Origin: Ampullaceana balthica
Taxonomy: Eukaryota; Mollusca; Gastropoda; Lymnaeidae
Assembly: GCA_944989445.1 (NCBI GenBank)
Contig: CALYLW010000546.1
Location: forward strand, 248,001-312,000
Direction: 5' to 3'
DNA: 64,000 nt
Shown here: positions 31,797 to 41,500 of the stretch, piece by piece
How the letters are laid out: each line of letters starts with the position of its first letter
How positions within the stretch are numbered: position 1 is the first letter of the stretch
Notes under the pieces: model-generated
Databases searched by the model: none
What the model was told of the DNA's origin: nothing
What the model saw: only the letters and a program-made list of their open reading frames with translations
Made by a program: the position numbers and the translations under genes

Positions 31797-33590
31797 TACA
31801 ACTTTCGTTTGCGAATTTTTCAAATGGCGAAGTTTTCAATCAAGTCAATAAAGCTGAGTAAGCTTACAAGTTACTTTTCAATGCTCATTAGAGAGAGCAT
31901 ATTCAGCCTTTTTCGTCCCATGCAAATTCTAACTCATTATATATTCTTTTCAACTTTGAAAAGGATCGCTCTCAGTTGCAGTTTGATGTCATCATTGAAA
32001 GATAGATGCGAAGTGCGATGTGTACATTTGTAAAGGACTGTGTGAAATATAGCTCATTCAAAAGCAGCAAAATGTTTAGCTCTGTGCAAGTTTTTTGAGT
32101 TTCGCTTTGTGCTAATTCCTTTTCCTTACCATGAGCCTGGGGCTGGACAATAACTTTTTTAAGAGTTCTGAAAATTGGACTAATTCTGAAGGTAAACAGT
32201 CTTCGAAATCACTCATGAAGCTACATGTGGAAGAAAATCAGAAGCCCCGAGCCTAGTGCTCTTTATGGGTCTTCCTGGAAGACCCCCTTAGCCATCTGGC
32301 CACCAAAGGGATGTAACAGCTGAGGACCCCCCCCCCAAAAAAAAAGCGGTCGCTTCTGAAGCGGCCACCTGGGCAACCAGGACATACAGTCGAAGATGCC
32401 TCCCACTAAGTTGCCCTCACAAGGAGGTGGTGGAATTTCCTACTACGACCCGCTACCACTTTGGCGCCATCCCGGCAAAGCACACGGGTCTCCATGGTTA
32501 GGACCGCCGCAGACCGGGGGATCATCAAAGACCTACCTAGGGTGCAACCCCCACTGGAAGGTTTCCTCAGCGCTGGCGTCCAATGCGTTCTTCGCGGCAC
32601 TTTTTGCTAATCCGTACTGGCGCTCCCGGCCCTAAACCGGCACCGCTCGATGGCGTTGCTGGTAAATTGAGGGGGACGAAACGGTTGCTTCGGATTTACC
32701 CGACCCCTTATTCGAAATCACTTGAATGTTCTTCCATTAACTTGGCTGCTGTCCATCGGGTGGCGAAAGTGCTGAGCTCAGTTAGGTTTGTAAGAAAGCC
32801 AAATTTCTCATGGATGTATTTATATGCACCTAACCAATGTTGTAGGGCTTAAGAAAGTTTGTCAATGATTACCAGAAATACCTCAATCTTGAATTTTTTT
32901 CTCCAGGAGAATACTGTTTTGTTGATGTCATTTATCAAACTGACGCTTTCTTTTTTGTTTGATAGTATTGAAGATTGTTTACACTGTTTTTACCACGGAC
33001 TTTTCCTTTCTTTTGTCTTCATAGGAATAAAATTAAGAATGCTATTTTTTAACAAACTCAATGAGAGACTTCCTTTCTAAAATTGTTTCCCAAATTTCAA
33101 GTAAAATAACGACTTCCAGTTGTTCAATTTCCTTTAGAAATCCTCCTTCTTCAAGTCGGCAGTCACGTGGCTGATTTTCATTCGTTGCTAATTCTTCCAG
33201 TGCTGCGATATTCTCATGGTATGAGCTATTAACAGACCTTACAGCATAATGTCAGGCTGACCATCTTGTGTCAGACAAGGCTTTGTTAGCATGTATCAAT
33301 TTCATATGTTTTTGAAGTACCTGTCAACGATGCAACAAGTCGGGTATAAAGATTTTGCAGAAGACAAAAAAATCTGACCGCAGTAGGACAACCTGCTGCT
33401 CTTTTCCCAACCAAATTAAAGGAATGAGCTGTGCACGGCGCATAATGAGCTACAATGCACTTCTCACGAAGAATAGCCTGCTTTCGGTTATACTTCCTAC
33501 TCATTTGCAGCATTGCCGTATGACTGTCCAAGGCATTTTCAGGGATTCGTACAAACATAATGGCCTGCATCTTTATTATACACTATAATT
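31797..33590 (-). pseudogene. ZMYM1-like hAT transposase remnant (copy 1)
   Basis: Mirror image of the 29.5-30.8 kb remnant. From 33570 downward: HTAMLQMSRKYNRKQAILRE, APCTAHSFNLVGKRAAGC and RFFCLLQNLYTRLVAS. The tail IENFAI.KIRKRKL is near 31800. Split by a 497-bp insertion at 32214-32710. Stops and frameshifts differ from those of copy 2, so decay continued independently. Confidence 0.85.
32214..32710. mobile_element. 497-bp GC-rich insertion with 12-bp TSD
   Basis: Flanked by perfect TTCGAAATCACT (32202-32213 and 32711-32722). The uninterrupted sequence is seen in hAT copy 2 near 30400. It is markedly more GC-rich than its surroundings and contains TGGCCACCAAAGGGATGTAA and GGTGGTGGAATTTCCTACTA. 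Read on the minus strand it has TGGCCAGATGGCTAAGG, similar to a tRNA(Ser/Leu) A box. A 12-bp duplication fits target-primed reverse transcription, i.e. a SINE or the 5' part of a LINE. No tail is evident. Confidence 0.75.
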
Positions 33591-33669
33591 GATAAAAAGT
33601 TTGGGGGCCCTTAAATTATTGGGGGCTTTAGCCCGTTCAGCACCCCCCCCCCACTTTTTAATCCGCCAT

Positions 33670-34057
33670 AGGGGGGTCCACGCATCTGTGACGATGTGGT
33701 ACGAGGAGGGGGTGTTTAAGAAATGTGACGTCACATAAAAAACGCGAAACTTTAAATAAAAGTTCCACTTAAATATTTGATTGTCTACCATTTCTTTAAT
33801 TACGTTTTCAATGACTTCACGCGTGTTACGATATTACGGTGCAGACTTACCCTAAATACATATTTAAATGACAAAAAATAATTTGCAACATGCTAATTTT
33901 TATTGAGAAAATACGGCTTGGGTGAGGGGTGTCAAAGCTTTGTGACGTCATATCGTAAAAAAGGGGTGGGGTCTATATTTTTGTGACAAAGTATGACGCT
34001 GGGGGAGGGTGGGGTAAAAATCGGCAACCTCGCGTGACGTCATTTATGGACGGCCCC
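33670..34057. mobile_element. GGGGCCGTCC-family MITE inside hAT copy 1
   Basis: Inverse of 29023-29412; the end GACGTCATTTATGGACGGCCCC (34036-34057) is better preserved than in copy 2. Contains GACGTCAC at 33727 and GACGTCAT at 33950. Flanked by CTTCAGTCGTGAAGGGG, itself a small palindrome at the junction with the hAT subterminal region. Confidence 0.75.
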
Positions 34058-34139
34058 TTCAGTCGTGAAGGGGTGACACCATGAGCTACCGCCCCGGGTG
34101 ACACCAACCCTAGTGACGCCTCTGGTTGTTACGCCACTG

Positions 34140-34419
34140 GTCACTTATTCAATCTCATGAGGATTAAAACAATGGTCATGTCAGACACTACCATGTACCT
34201 TCTGTTTGCTGTCGACTGTGCCCTTGACGCTGGCTCAGAAGCGCATCTACAACTTAGCGTAGATACATTATCTATTGCGTGCTCTAACTGTGGACTATCA
34301 GTACAAAGAAGACAGAAGTTCTGTACCCTGCCGGCCCCAGGCAAACCTTACACTGAGTCTGAGATTTGTATTTGTATTTTGTATAAACAAGAAATTAAAA
34401 AAAAACTCGTAAATAAAAA
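34140..34419. other. short spacer, nothing recognised
   Basis: Begins right after the reconstructed hAT end at 34139. The 90-codon plus frame (34157-34429) shows no family features, and an equally long minus frame overlaps it. Confidence 0.35.
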
Positions 34420-34912
34420 AAACCCGTAAAAAACTAAGTTTTTGACTATAAATCCTTTATGTACGAGAAGTAACTAAAAGAATGTACATTATAATACGCA
34501 GCGCAAGACCATCCAAAAATACAAAATTGCAGTTGTGTCGTAAAACATGTTTAATATAATGCGCACCGATCAGGAATATGTTTATAAAAAGTGTTGTCAA
34601 TAAAATACGCACCTTATTGCGCGACAGAAAGGTTGTTCAATATAATACGCACCGCGACGCTCTATCTCAAAAAATAGCATGATACATAGGAATAAATAAA
34701 ATAATCTAAAAAATCAATAATTTAATTACGGTACATGCGATCGATCTGAAATTTTGATACATTGTTTTTATCATCGGTACGAAACTGCCTGCAAAATTTC
34801 AGCTCGCTAGCTTACGAGCAAGTGGGTTAAAAATCGATCAAAAGTTTTGGCGACAAGCAATCAAGCAAGCAATCAAGGGTGCAGACACCCCGAGTTAATA
34901 TAAAGGATTTTT
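34420..34912 (+). mobile_element. ATAAGGG-family element (copy 5), diverged subfamily
   Basis: CCCGTAAAAAACTAAGTTTT, then GACTATAAATCCTTTATGTA; it ends GAGTTAATATAAAGGATTT. Here the terminal motif is AAAGGAT rather than AAGGGAT. The core TGCGATCGATCTGAAATTTT is present at about 34735. The interior carries several AATATAATACGCACCGCG units. Confidence 0.75.
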
Positions 34913-34918
34913 AAAAAA

Positions 34919-35498
34919 AACAGGTTTTTGAATATAAATCCTTTATATACGAGACATAAATAAAAGTATGTTCATTATAATACGCATCGCACGAAAATCC
35001 TAAAATACAAAATTTTAGCTATGTCTCATATGTAAAGGATTTATAAAACAACAACTACAGTCTGTCTGCTAAATTTCAGCTAAATTTGAACACGGGAAAA
35101 TGGTTATAAAAACATGTTAAACATAATGCGCACCGCGCATCAGACTAGCATAAAGATTTACATATCGAGAGTATATTTAAAAAAAGTATAGTCAATATAA
35201 TGCGCACCGCGAGACGGGAAAATATTAAAAAGGTTGTTTAATATAATACGCACCACCACACTAGCACAAAAATTTACATGCTACATAGAGATAATATAAA
35301 ATTTCATTAATTTAATTACAGTACTTTCGATCGATAAAATTTTGAAAGATCATTTTAAATTATCGGCGCATGAGCCTGACTGCAAAATTTCAGCTCGCTA
35401 GAATATCGTGAAGTGGGTTAAAAATCGATCCAAAGTTTTTTCGACAAACAGTCAAGCAGACGCCACGAGTTAATATAGTTAATATAAAGGATTTAAAA
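34919..35498 (+). mobile_element. ATAAGGG-family element (copy 6), diverged subfamily
   Basis: TTTTTGAATATAAATCCTTT to GTTAATATAAAGGATTTAAA; nearly abuts copy 5 in the same orientation. It carries four or more AATATAATGCGCACC-type units (about 34975, 35103, 35200, 35243). The core is degraded (TTCGATCGATAAAATTTTG). Confidence 0.7.
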
Positions 35499-36009
35499 GG
35501 GCTTGAAATCTCCGATGAACCATATTTTCTGTTCTTTATGTAAAATTGAGTTGAGTTATTGATTGACTCACTATTTCAATTTCAATGCTAAATTGAACAT
35601 TTCTCTGAGAATGCATATCAATTTCTCAAGAGGAACTTAAATAAACTTTAACAATATACAATAATTTATACCTTAACAATATATCCACATAAGGGGCCGT
35701 CCATAAATGACGTCATGCGATTTTTGCCAATTTTGACCCCCTCGTCACGCGTCGTCACAAAAACTTAGACCCCCCCCCTTTTCTAAAAATACATCACAAA
35801 TCATTGACGAAAAAAAACACACTTTATTTTCTATTTGAAAATAAGTATGTTTCAAATCACTTTTATTGTCATTTAATTATTTATTATTTATTTAGTGAAG
35901 ATCTACATTGTAATATCGTAACCCGATAGATTCCCTCCCCCCTCCCCTTTAAAAGCAAAAGGATATTCCGTGTCGTTTTGACTTAAAATATCTACATATA
36001 ATCCTATTC

Positions 36010-36390
36010 AGATAATTTTTAGACACGTGTCATGCTTGTAAAACTCACCAGTAGCATTTTCTGCTAACGACGCTCCCTTAAATCCCCGAGTCATGTGAGC
36101 AGGACCTAGAGTCTGTGGGTTGGGGGGGGGGTAAAGCACACATAAACTTGTATATTTTGGGGTAACGGGTGAAACCAAAGCCACGAGAGAACCAAACGGA
36201 GCTGCGGTTACATCACAAATGCTTTGATGTCAACATCAAACGACGCAGTGTAACAATTTCATACGTTATCTTGTGGATTATCAAACTTAAGGATTATAAT
36301 TAAATTTAATGTTCGTGTCTTGATAGCTTACGCCAACCAGCGTCTGGTGGCCTACCGACGGCACATTGAGAAGCACTGATTTAAAAAAAA
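36010..36390. mobile_element. hAT 3'-end fragment related to the 2-4 kb element
   Basis: ATTTTTAGACACGTGTCATG, then CTTGTAAAACTCACCAGTAG and a GTGAGCAGGACC block, parallel 3826-3965 of the first hAT element. It ends ACGGCACATTGAGAAGCACTG (near 36380), which looks like an inverted hAT terminus (CAGTGCTTCTCAATGTG). Confidence 0.55.
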
Positions 36391-36513
36391 AGAAAAAAAA
36401 AGTCATTAAATAAATTGTAAGGGACCAAAAATTTCAGTGGAAGTTTTATTTAAAGTTACCCTTATGATGTGACGTCACATTTCTTCAACCCCCTACCTCC
36501 CCCTCGTCACAAT

Positions 36514-37030
36514 AAGTAATAATAATAATAATAAATTGATTATTTATATAGCGCTGTATCCCAGTAAGGAACTGGGCTCACAGCGCTTTACATGAAAGAA
36601 ATAACATACTTATAAGTATTAAATTAACATTCATATCACAACAAACACACAAAATTACAATACATTATACATAAGCTACGTTAATCATTTACAAGAAATG
36701 TTGTTTCATCAATTTTAAAAATAAATTTTGAAAAGATGTGTCTTAAGTGCAGTCTTGAAGGACTTGGTTGTTTGAATACTACGTATGTGTAATGGTAGAG
36801 AATTCCATTGTTTGGCTGTACAAAAAGAGAACGACCTTTCACCAAACGTTTTGGTGCGTGTCGTAGGAACAGAGAGAACGCGTGTGTCTGCAGAAGATCT
36901 TAGCTTGCGAGTGGGTGAGTAGACCGACAAAAGTTCAGTAAGATACGATGGGCATGAGTCCGAAAAGAAATTGTGACAGAGAACGGCCAGTTTGTAATCA
37001 ATACGGGATTTTATAGGCAGCCAATGAAGT
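36514..37030 (-). mobile_element. 5'-truncated L2/CR1-like retrotransposon insertion
   Basis: Minus orientation: ORF2 C-terminus (37030-36718), about 170 bp 3' UTR, then the terminus AGCGCTGTGAGCCCAGTTCC, then TTACTGGGATACAGCGC and a (TTA)n tail at 36517-36535. The 3' terminus recurs at 50356-50424. Severe 5' truncation is normal for this retrotransposon class. It interrupts the GGGGCCGTCC MITE. Confidence 0.85.
36715..37030 (-). pseudogene. L2/CR1-like ORF2 C-terminal fragment (open)
   Basis: 105 uninterrupted codons: LHWLPIKSRIDYKLAVLCH, then PSYLTELLSVYSPTRKLRSS, SVPTTRTKTFGERSFSF and AKQWNSLPLHIRSIQTT, ending KTALKTHLFKIYF and a stop. This is the hallmark C-terminal domain after the RT thumb in L2/CR1 ORF2. 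It is only the tail of a roughly 900-residue protein, so it is non-functional, but the lack of any stop points to a recent insertion. Confidence 0.85.
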
Positions 37031-37077
37031 GTGACCCCCCTCCCCCTAGGTGTGTGACGTCATTTATGGACGGCCCC

Positions 37078-38175
37078 CTAACCTGGGGATCCGCTACTCC
37101 ACTCAACAGTAATCAGTAATGTGCTTTTTAGCCTCCTTTTATTTTAGCAACTTTTCAACTTTCTTTTAAAGGCTAAGTACCAATTGACCAGCGTAGACAA
37201 TTTAGACTAGTGACGCCACAAACATCACCAAATCAAGAGTTTTGATGATGGAGGGAAGCAAACACTTCAATGTTTAAAATAGAGGACAAAGCTATGGACC
37301 ATGGAATGAGAAGAGTAGCCCATTTCTAAAGCCAAACAAATTTTTAAATACATTAAAAAAATGTTTTTATTGAATAGGGTGAGAGTGGGTGAGCCTGAAA
37401 AGGACGCCACAATACAACGAACGCTAACATGCCTTCATCTGGGAACAAATATAAACAAAAAGTAGTACGAAGTTAAAGTCAAACATTTCTACAGTGTGTA
37501 TGTAATCCAAGAAGACATCAACCAGATTTTCAATTACAGAAGTATTCTCCCCTGGTGTTAAAAAATAAAAAATTAATAAAATCTCAACCCACTTATTATA
37601 AGCTTAATTGAAACATTGATTATGCAATATTTTTTAAAAGGGTGATTCAGATGTATTTTCGACAAAATGATTTAGAAAAAAAAGTTTAATTTTACACGTT
37701 GAAACTGTTTATGAATTTGAAAAATGCCTCTTGCTTAAAAAAAAATAAATAAAAAAATTATACTATTACCATCGTTGACCGTTAGTTTTCTTAGAATATA
37801 AATATAAAATGAAACATGATTATGATATATTTCTAATAACCCATATTACAATAATAAATTTCAAACACATTTTTCCTGAATTGAATTATAATTTGAATGC
37901 TTATTTTAATTATTTTAACTAAATGAGAGTACATGAATAAATTGTCATTTTATTTTCTTTATAGTTAATAAAAGTTAATTACAATGTTTTTTCGCTTGCT
38001 GGCTAAAAATGTTTTATACTTTAAAAAAAATAACAAGTTAAAATTGAATTAAATTTCCCACCCTTTAAAATGAACATTAAACGATATTTCCAAAAATTAA
38101 GGCTGCAATGGAATTAGAAATACATATTATACTAGTGGATTCTTTTAGAACGTCACCATTTTTAGTGTGTGTGTA
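37078..38175. other. upstream flank of Galpha-s, mostly unrecognised
   Basis: AT-rich. The part at about 37380-37440 (GTGAGCCTGAAAAGGACGCC, then ACAATACAACGAACG) weakly matches an arm of the 59.85-kb palindrome. No gene. Base composition rises in GC from about 38140 toward the Galpha-s first exon. Confidence 0.4.
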
Positions 38176-38210
38176 TGACGTCACTTGCCCTGGAATATTG
38201 TGCGCATGCA
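38176..38210 (+). promoter_or_regulatory. candidate Galpha-s promoter: CRE and NRF1-like site
   Basis: A full CRE palindrome TGACGTCA lies at 38176-38183 and TGCGCATGCA (NRF1-like, consensus TGCGCATGCGC) at 38201-38210. They sit 256-290 bp upstream of the Galpha-s ATG in a locally GC-richer, CpG-containing stretch. No TATA box stands out. The sites are seen directly; promoter function is inferred from position. Confidence 0.4.
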
Positions 38211-38465
38211 CCGATAACCCCACCCAGCGCTGTCAGATTTGTGTGTGTGCTAGCACTGTGTCTAATGTCGGCACCAACACCGAATCCGACTTCATGTTTT
38301 GTCGTGTGAAATTCACGAAAGGGCAGCCTTTCTGCGCCCTATAGCCCTTACAAGGGGCTGGAGTTGGCAGAAAGATTTGCTAATTATTCGTTTTGATGTT
38401 GGATATATCGTTTGTGGTTGGATTTTTGCTTCAAACTGGCAAAATTAGCGACGGTTGTTGACAGC

Positions 38466-38595
38466 ATGGGGTGCTTTCGACAAACCAGAGACGACGAAGA
38501 TGACAAACTCAGAAAAGAAGCCAACAAAAAGATAGAAAAGCAGCTCGCTAAAGATAAATTGTTGTACAGAGGAACACATAGGTTATTGTTGTTGG
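38466..38595 (+). CDS. GNAS: Galpha-s coding exon 1
   Basis: 43 codons plus one base. ATG in context GACAGCATGGGG. N-terminal alpha helix rich in K/E that binds beta-gamma, then beta-1 strand HRLLLLG leading into the P-loop. Donor G|GTAAGT at 38596. Confidence 0.95.
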
Positions 38596-41500
38596 GTAAG
38601 TTTTAATTTATTTGATATATATTACTGGCTTAACTCAAGAGTGGAGACAATATATTATGCTATTTATCAGTATGAGACTCGTTTCTATTTTCATTTCCTA
38701 ATGAGCTTCCGTTCTGATTTCTTTCCGAAGGTGCCGGAGAATCAGGGAAATCTACTATTGTGAAGCAGATGCGCATTTTGCACGTAAATGGATTTAGCCC
38801 CGAGTAAGTACCATTAGAAAAATAAACACCTTTTTAACAATGTGCAAGTGTTTTAATGTTGTTTGCTAAACTCGTTATAAAGCGTATTATGTATGCGTGA
38901 GTGATTCCAACTCGAAAGCAAAAGGGGGAGTGGCTTGTGCTGTGCTAAATTGTTTTATAGAATCATTCGTTCTAAACTATATTTTACAGTTTATTGTGTC
39001 AATATTATTATTATTACTTTATTACAGAGAAAGAAAACAAAAAATAGAAGACATTAAACGAAATGTACGAGACGCTATTTTGGTAAGTGTAAAAATGTTA
39101 TTGATCCTTTCTCCCCTCGGGATCAGTCCATTGTAACAAAATGGCGGATTGCATAGTTTCAAGATCCTGTTACATTGTGCTTGTGCCTTGTGCATGACTA
39201 AGGTCTACCAAAAGTTTGGGGGGTGAAAAAACACCCATCTGCATACTAATACTCTTCTATCCTTTTCAAAGACACACAATGTAGTCATGATTTTATACAG
39301 GCCTATTGATTCGTTTCATCAACTAATTAAAAATCAACATAAAATTTAGTTGTCAGAAGTAGTAGAGATTTCATGATTTCCAAGTGTAAAACAGGATGAA
39401 AATAACATGACAATTATGGTTATTGGTGTAGTCGGCCTCTAACTCAGTCAATTCTTTAAATATATGAGACAACACATTACAGATTTATAGGCCTTTATAC
39501 TATATAATGACAGTGTTTTATCTTACTTATTACTTAATAAGTGTTAAGGCATACATGCAAGTAGATAACAGGTTCCCAACCTTTTTCGGTGATATAAAAA
39601 AGCCAAGTTACACATGACCCTGATACAATTACAAAATCAAAAGGCATTTTTGAAAAGTTATCAATCATTCTTATATATATATATATATATTTACTCCATA
39701 TGGTTCAAAGCCATATTGCAATTTGTTTCTATTTATTTATAGCTCTAATTTATTATTCCTGCCATTTCTTTTAATTTTCTGTTGAAATTCCATATCTGCA
39801 TTGCCTTTGTTTGTTTCTGTCGCCTTGTTTATTTCCTTTCAAAGGCAGAATTTTTTTAGAAATTTAATGTTTTATTGTCTTTCCATTAGATTCAAAACAC
39901 AGACAATTAATCCTGATTGCCTATTTTCCATTACATGATATTTCATTTACGATCTCATCTGGGATATTTTCAAACTGTTAATTATTGATATTTAGTACCT
40001 TCTAATACATCTTTTCATAAATCCTTTAATCTTTGCATATTAATTTAGGTTCTCCTCATGTTCCATACTTCATACCTATCAAAAATTATATAGCATTTAT
40101 TTTAAATGTGAGAATTTTGATCTTTTAAAATTAATATAAAAATTCCGTATTTTTTTAATTATTTTTAAAGACTTTTTAGATTATTTTCTATATTCCATTT
40201 ATATTGCCATCACCTGTTATACCTTCTTCTGTATCTACTCCTAGTTATACCTTCTTTCTGTAGACAAGCTTCAATGAGTTTTTCATAACACTGTTCTACA
40301 TAATTGTGTTAGGCTTTGTATGTCTTTAATTTCACTAAAAGTTACAGATTGTATGTTGGATATAAATTTACTTGCCTAATGGAAATGGGAATGCATGTTT
40401 TAAAACCTAATGGAAATGGGAATGCATGTTTTAAAAAAAAATTAATCAAAGATCATGCTAAACCGATTTCAGGTTATTTTGGAAAAAAAATGTGAAATTG
40501 ATTTTAAAATGTTAGTATTTGTAGCAAATTATGCTTACAAAAACATGAAGAGCCAAACTAAGGATGTGACCAGTCTGGGTGTCAATCGCAAATATCCCCT
40601 TTGATTACAACAAAATCTATACAAGAGTGTATTCAGAACCAAGATCATCTGTGCAAGATGAATTCTGTTTAAGAATTTTTCCTTTCTCTGAATTCTATCA
40701 GTTGTAGTTTTTACTTTTAATATTATTGTGTCAAGGAATTTTCAAGGCACATAAAATAACAACTATTTCTCTTTTCATTTAAATTCTTGTCTGTTGCTAT
40801 TGATTTGTATCTTCTTCAATAAATTATGTTCCTTTAAGCCAAGGTGGATTAACAGAATGACTTCTAATGCCAATCTTATAGCAACATGTCATTAAAAAAA
40901 ATCCTTTTATTATGTTATATTTACCATAAATTTTGTTTTCAATAAAGTTTATCAAAATCCAGAAGGGTGGTGAATTACTGTTTTTTTTTAAAATTAATTT
41001 ATTTCTTTGTTTGGCACTTTCCAAAAGCGAAAATAAATGCTATTCAAATGCAGAAATAAGTTCATTTGTGATACAGCCAGGCGGCAACATTATTTGATGT
41101 AAAGCAATGCCCTTGGTGCATTTTAGCCATCTCATCTTTTTGCCCTTTGGGATTTCTTCTCAATTTCATATGTGATTTATGAAATTTTAAATTACAGTTG
41201 TTGAATATTCCACTGCTTATATTAGCGGGTCTGTACATATTCCATCTGGATTCCATGAATTATCATTTTTCAGCAGTTTTCTTTACCCACGTAGAAGTGT
41301 GTTGAAGCAGAATTGTTGGCTTGATTGGAGATGGTCTGTTCAACAGTTATCTATAAAGCATCCTTAATTTTTTTTTATAAATTAAAATTCTTTTTTTTCT
41401 GTTTGAAAATGTTTCCCTACAGGAGCATCATTAGTTGCATACCAATGATATTTGCTAGTTGCTGTTGGATCTGTAACTTAAAATACTGTCCATCATTTTT

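Larger units (their letters stand above)
27018..34124 (-). mobile_element. hAT copy 1 (host of the self-insertion), with TSD
   Basis: Left end CAGTGGCGTCACTAGGGGGG (27018), right end ACCCTAGTGACGCCTCTG (34124). Perfect 8-bp duplication GTTGTTAC at 27010-27017 and 34125-34132. In minus orientation the element runs: TIR with GGTGTCACCCGGGGCGG, a GGGGCCGTCC MITE (34057-33670), a transposase remnant (33590-31797), then the A-segment (28947-27018). It is interrupted by copy 2 (28956-31600), three ATAAGGG-family elements and a 497-bp insertion. Confidence 0.92.
35693..37077. mobile_element. GGGGCCGTCC-family MITE, interrupted
   Basis: Left end GGGGCCGTCCATAAATGACG (35693); right end TGACGTCATTTATGGACGGC to 37077. 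Own sequence: about 35693-36000, 36430-36510 and 37031-37077. The rest is an hAT-like 3' piece (36010-36390) and an L2/CR1-like insertion (36514-37030). Three TGACGTCA palindromes (35708, 36470, 37055). This is the MITE nearest to the Galpha-s start, about 1.4 kb upstream. Confidence 0.75.

Noticed and set aside
32396..32635. 79-codon plus and 64-codon minus frames in the GC-rich insertion
   Set aside because: Equal coding potential on both strands is expected from GC-rich sequence; the segment is a retro-insertion without a recognised protein.
38108..38344. 78-codon plus frame just upstream of Galpha-s
   Set aside because: Lies in the promoter/5' UTR region, shows no conserved features, and its upstream part overlaps the CRE/NRF1 sites.
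38897..39136. 79-codon plus frame overlapping Galpha-s exon 3
   Set aside because: Reads through the acceptor and donor of the real exon; only 39028-39082 is coding.
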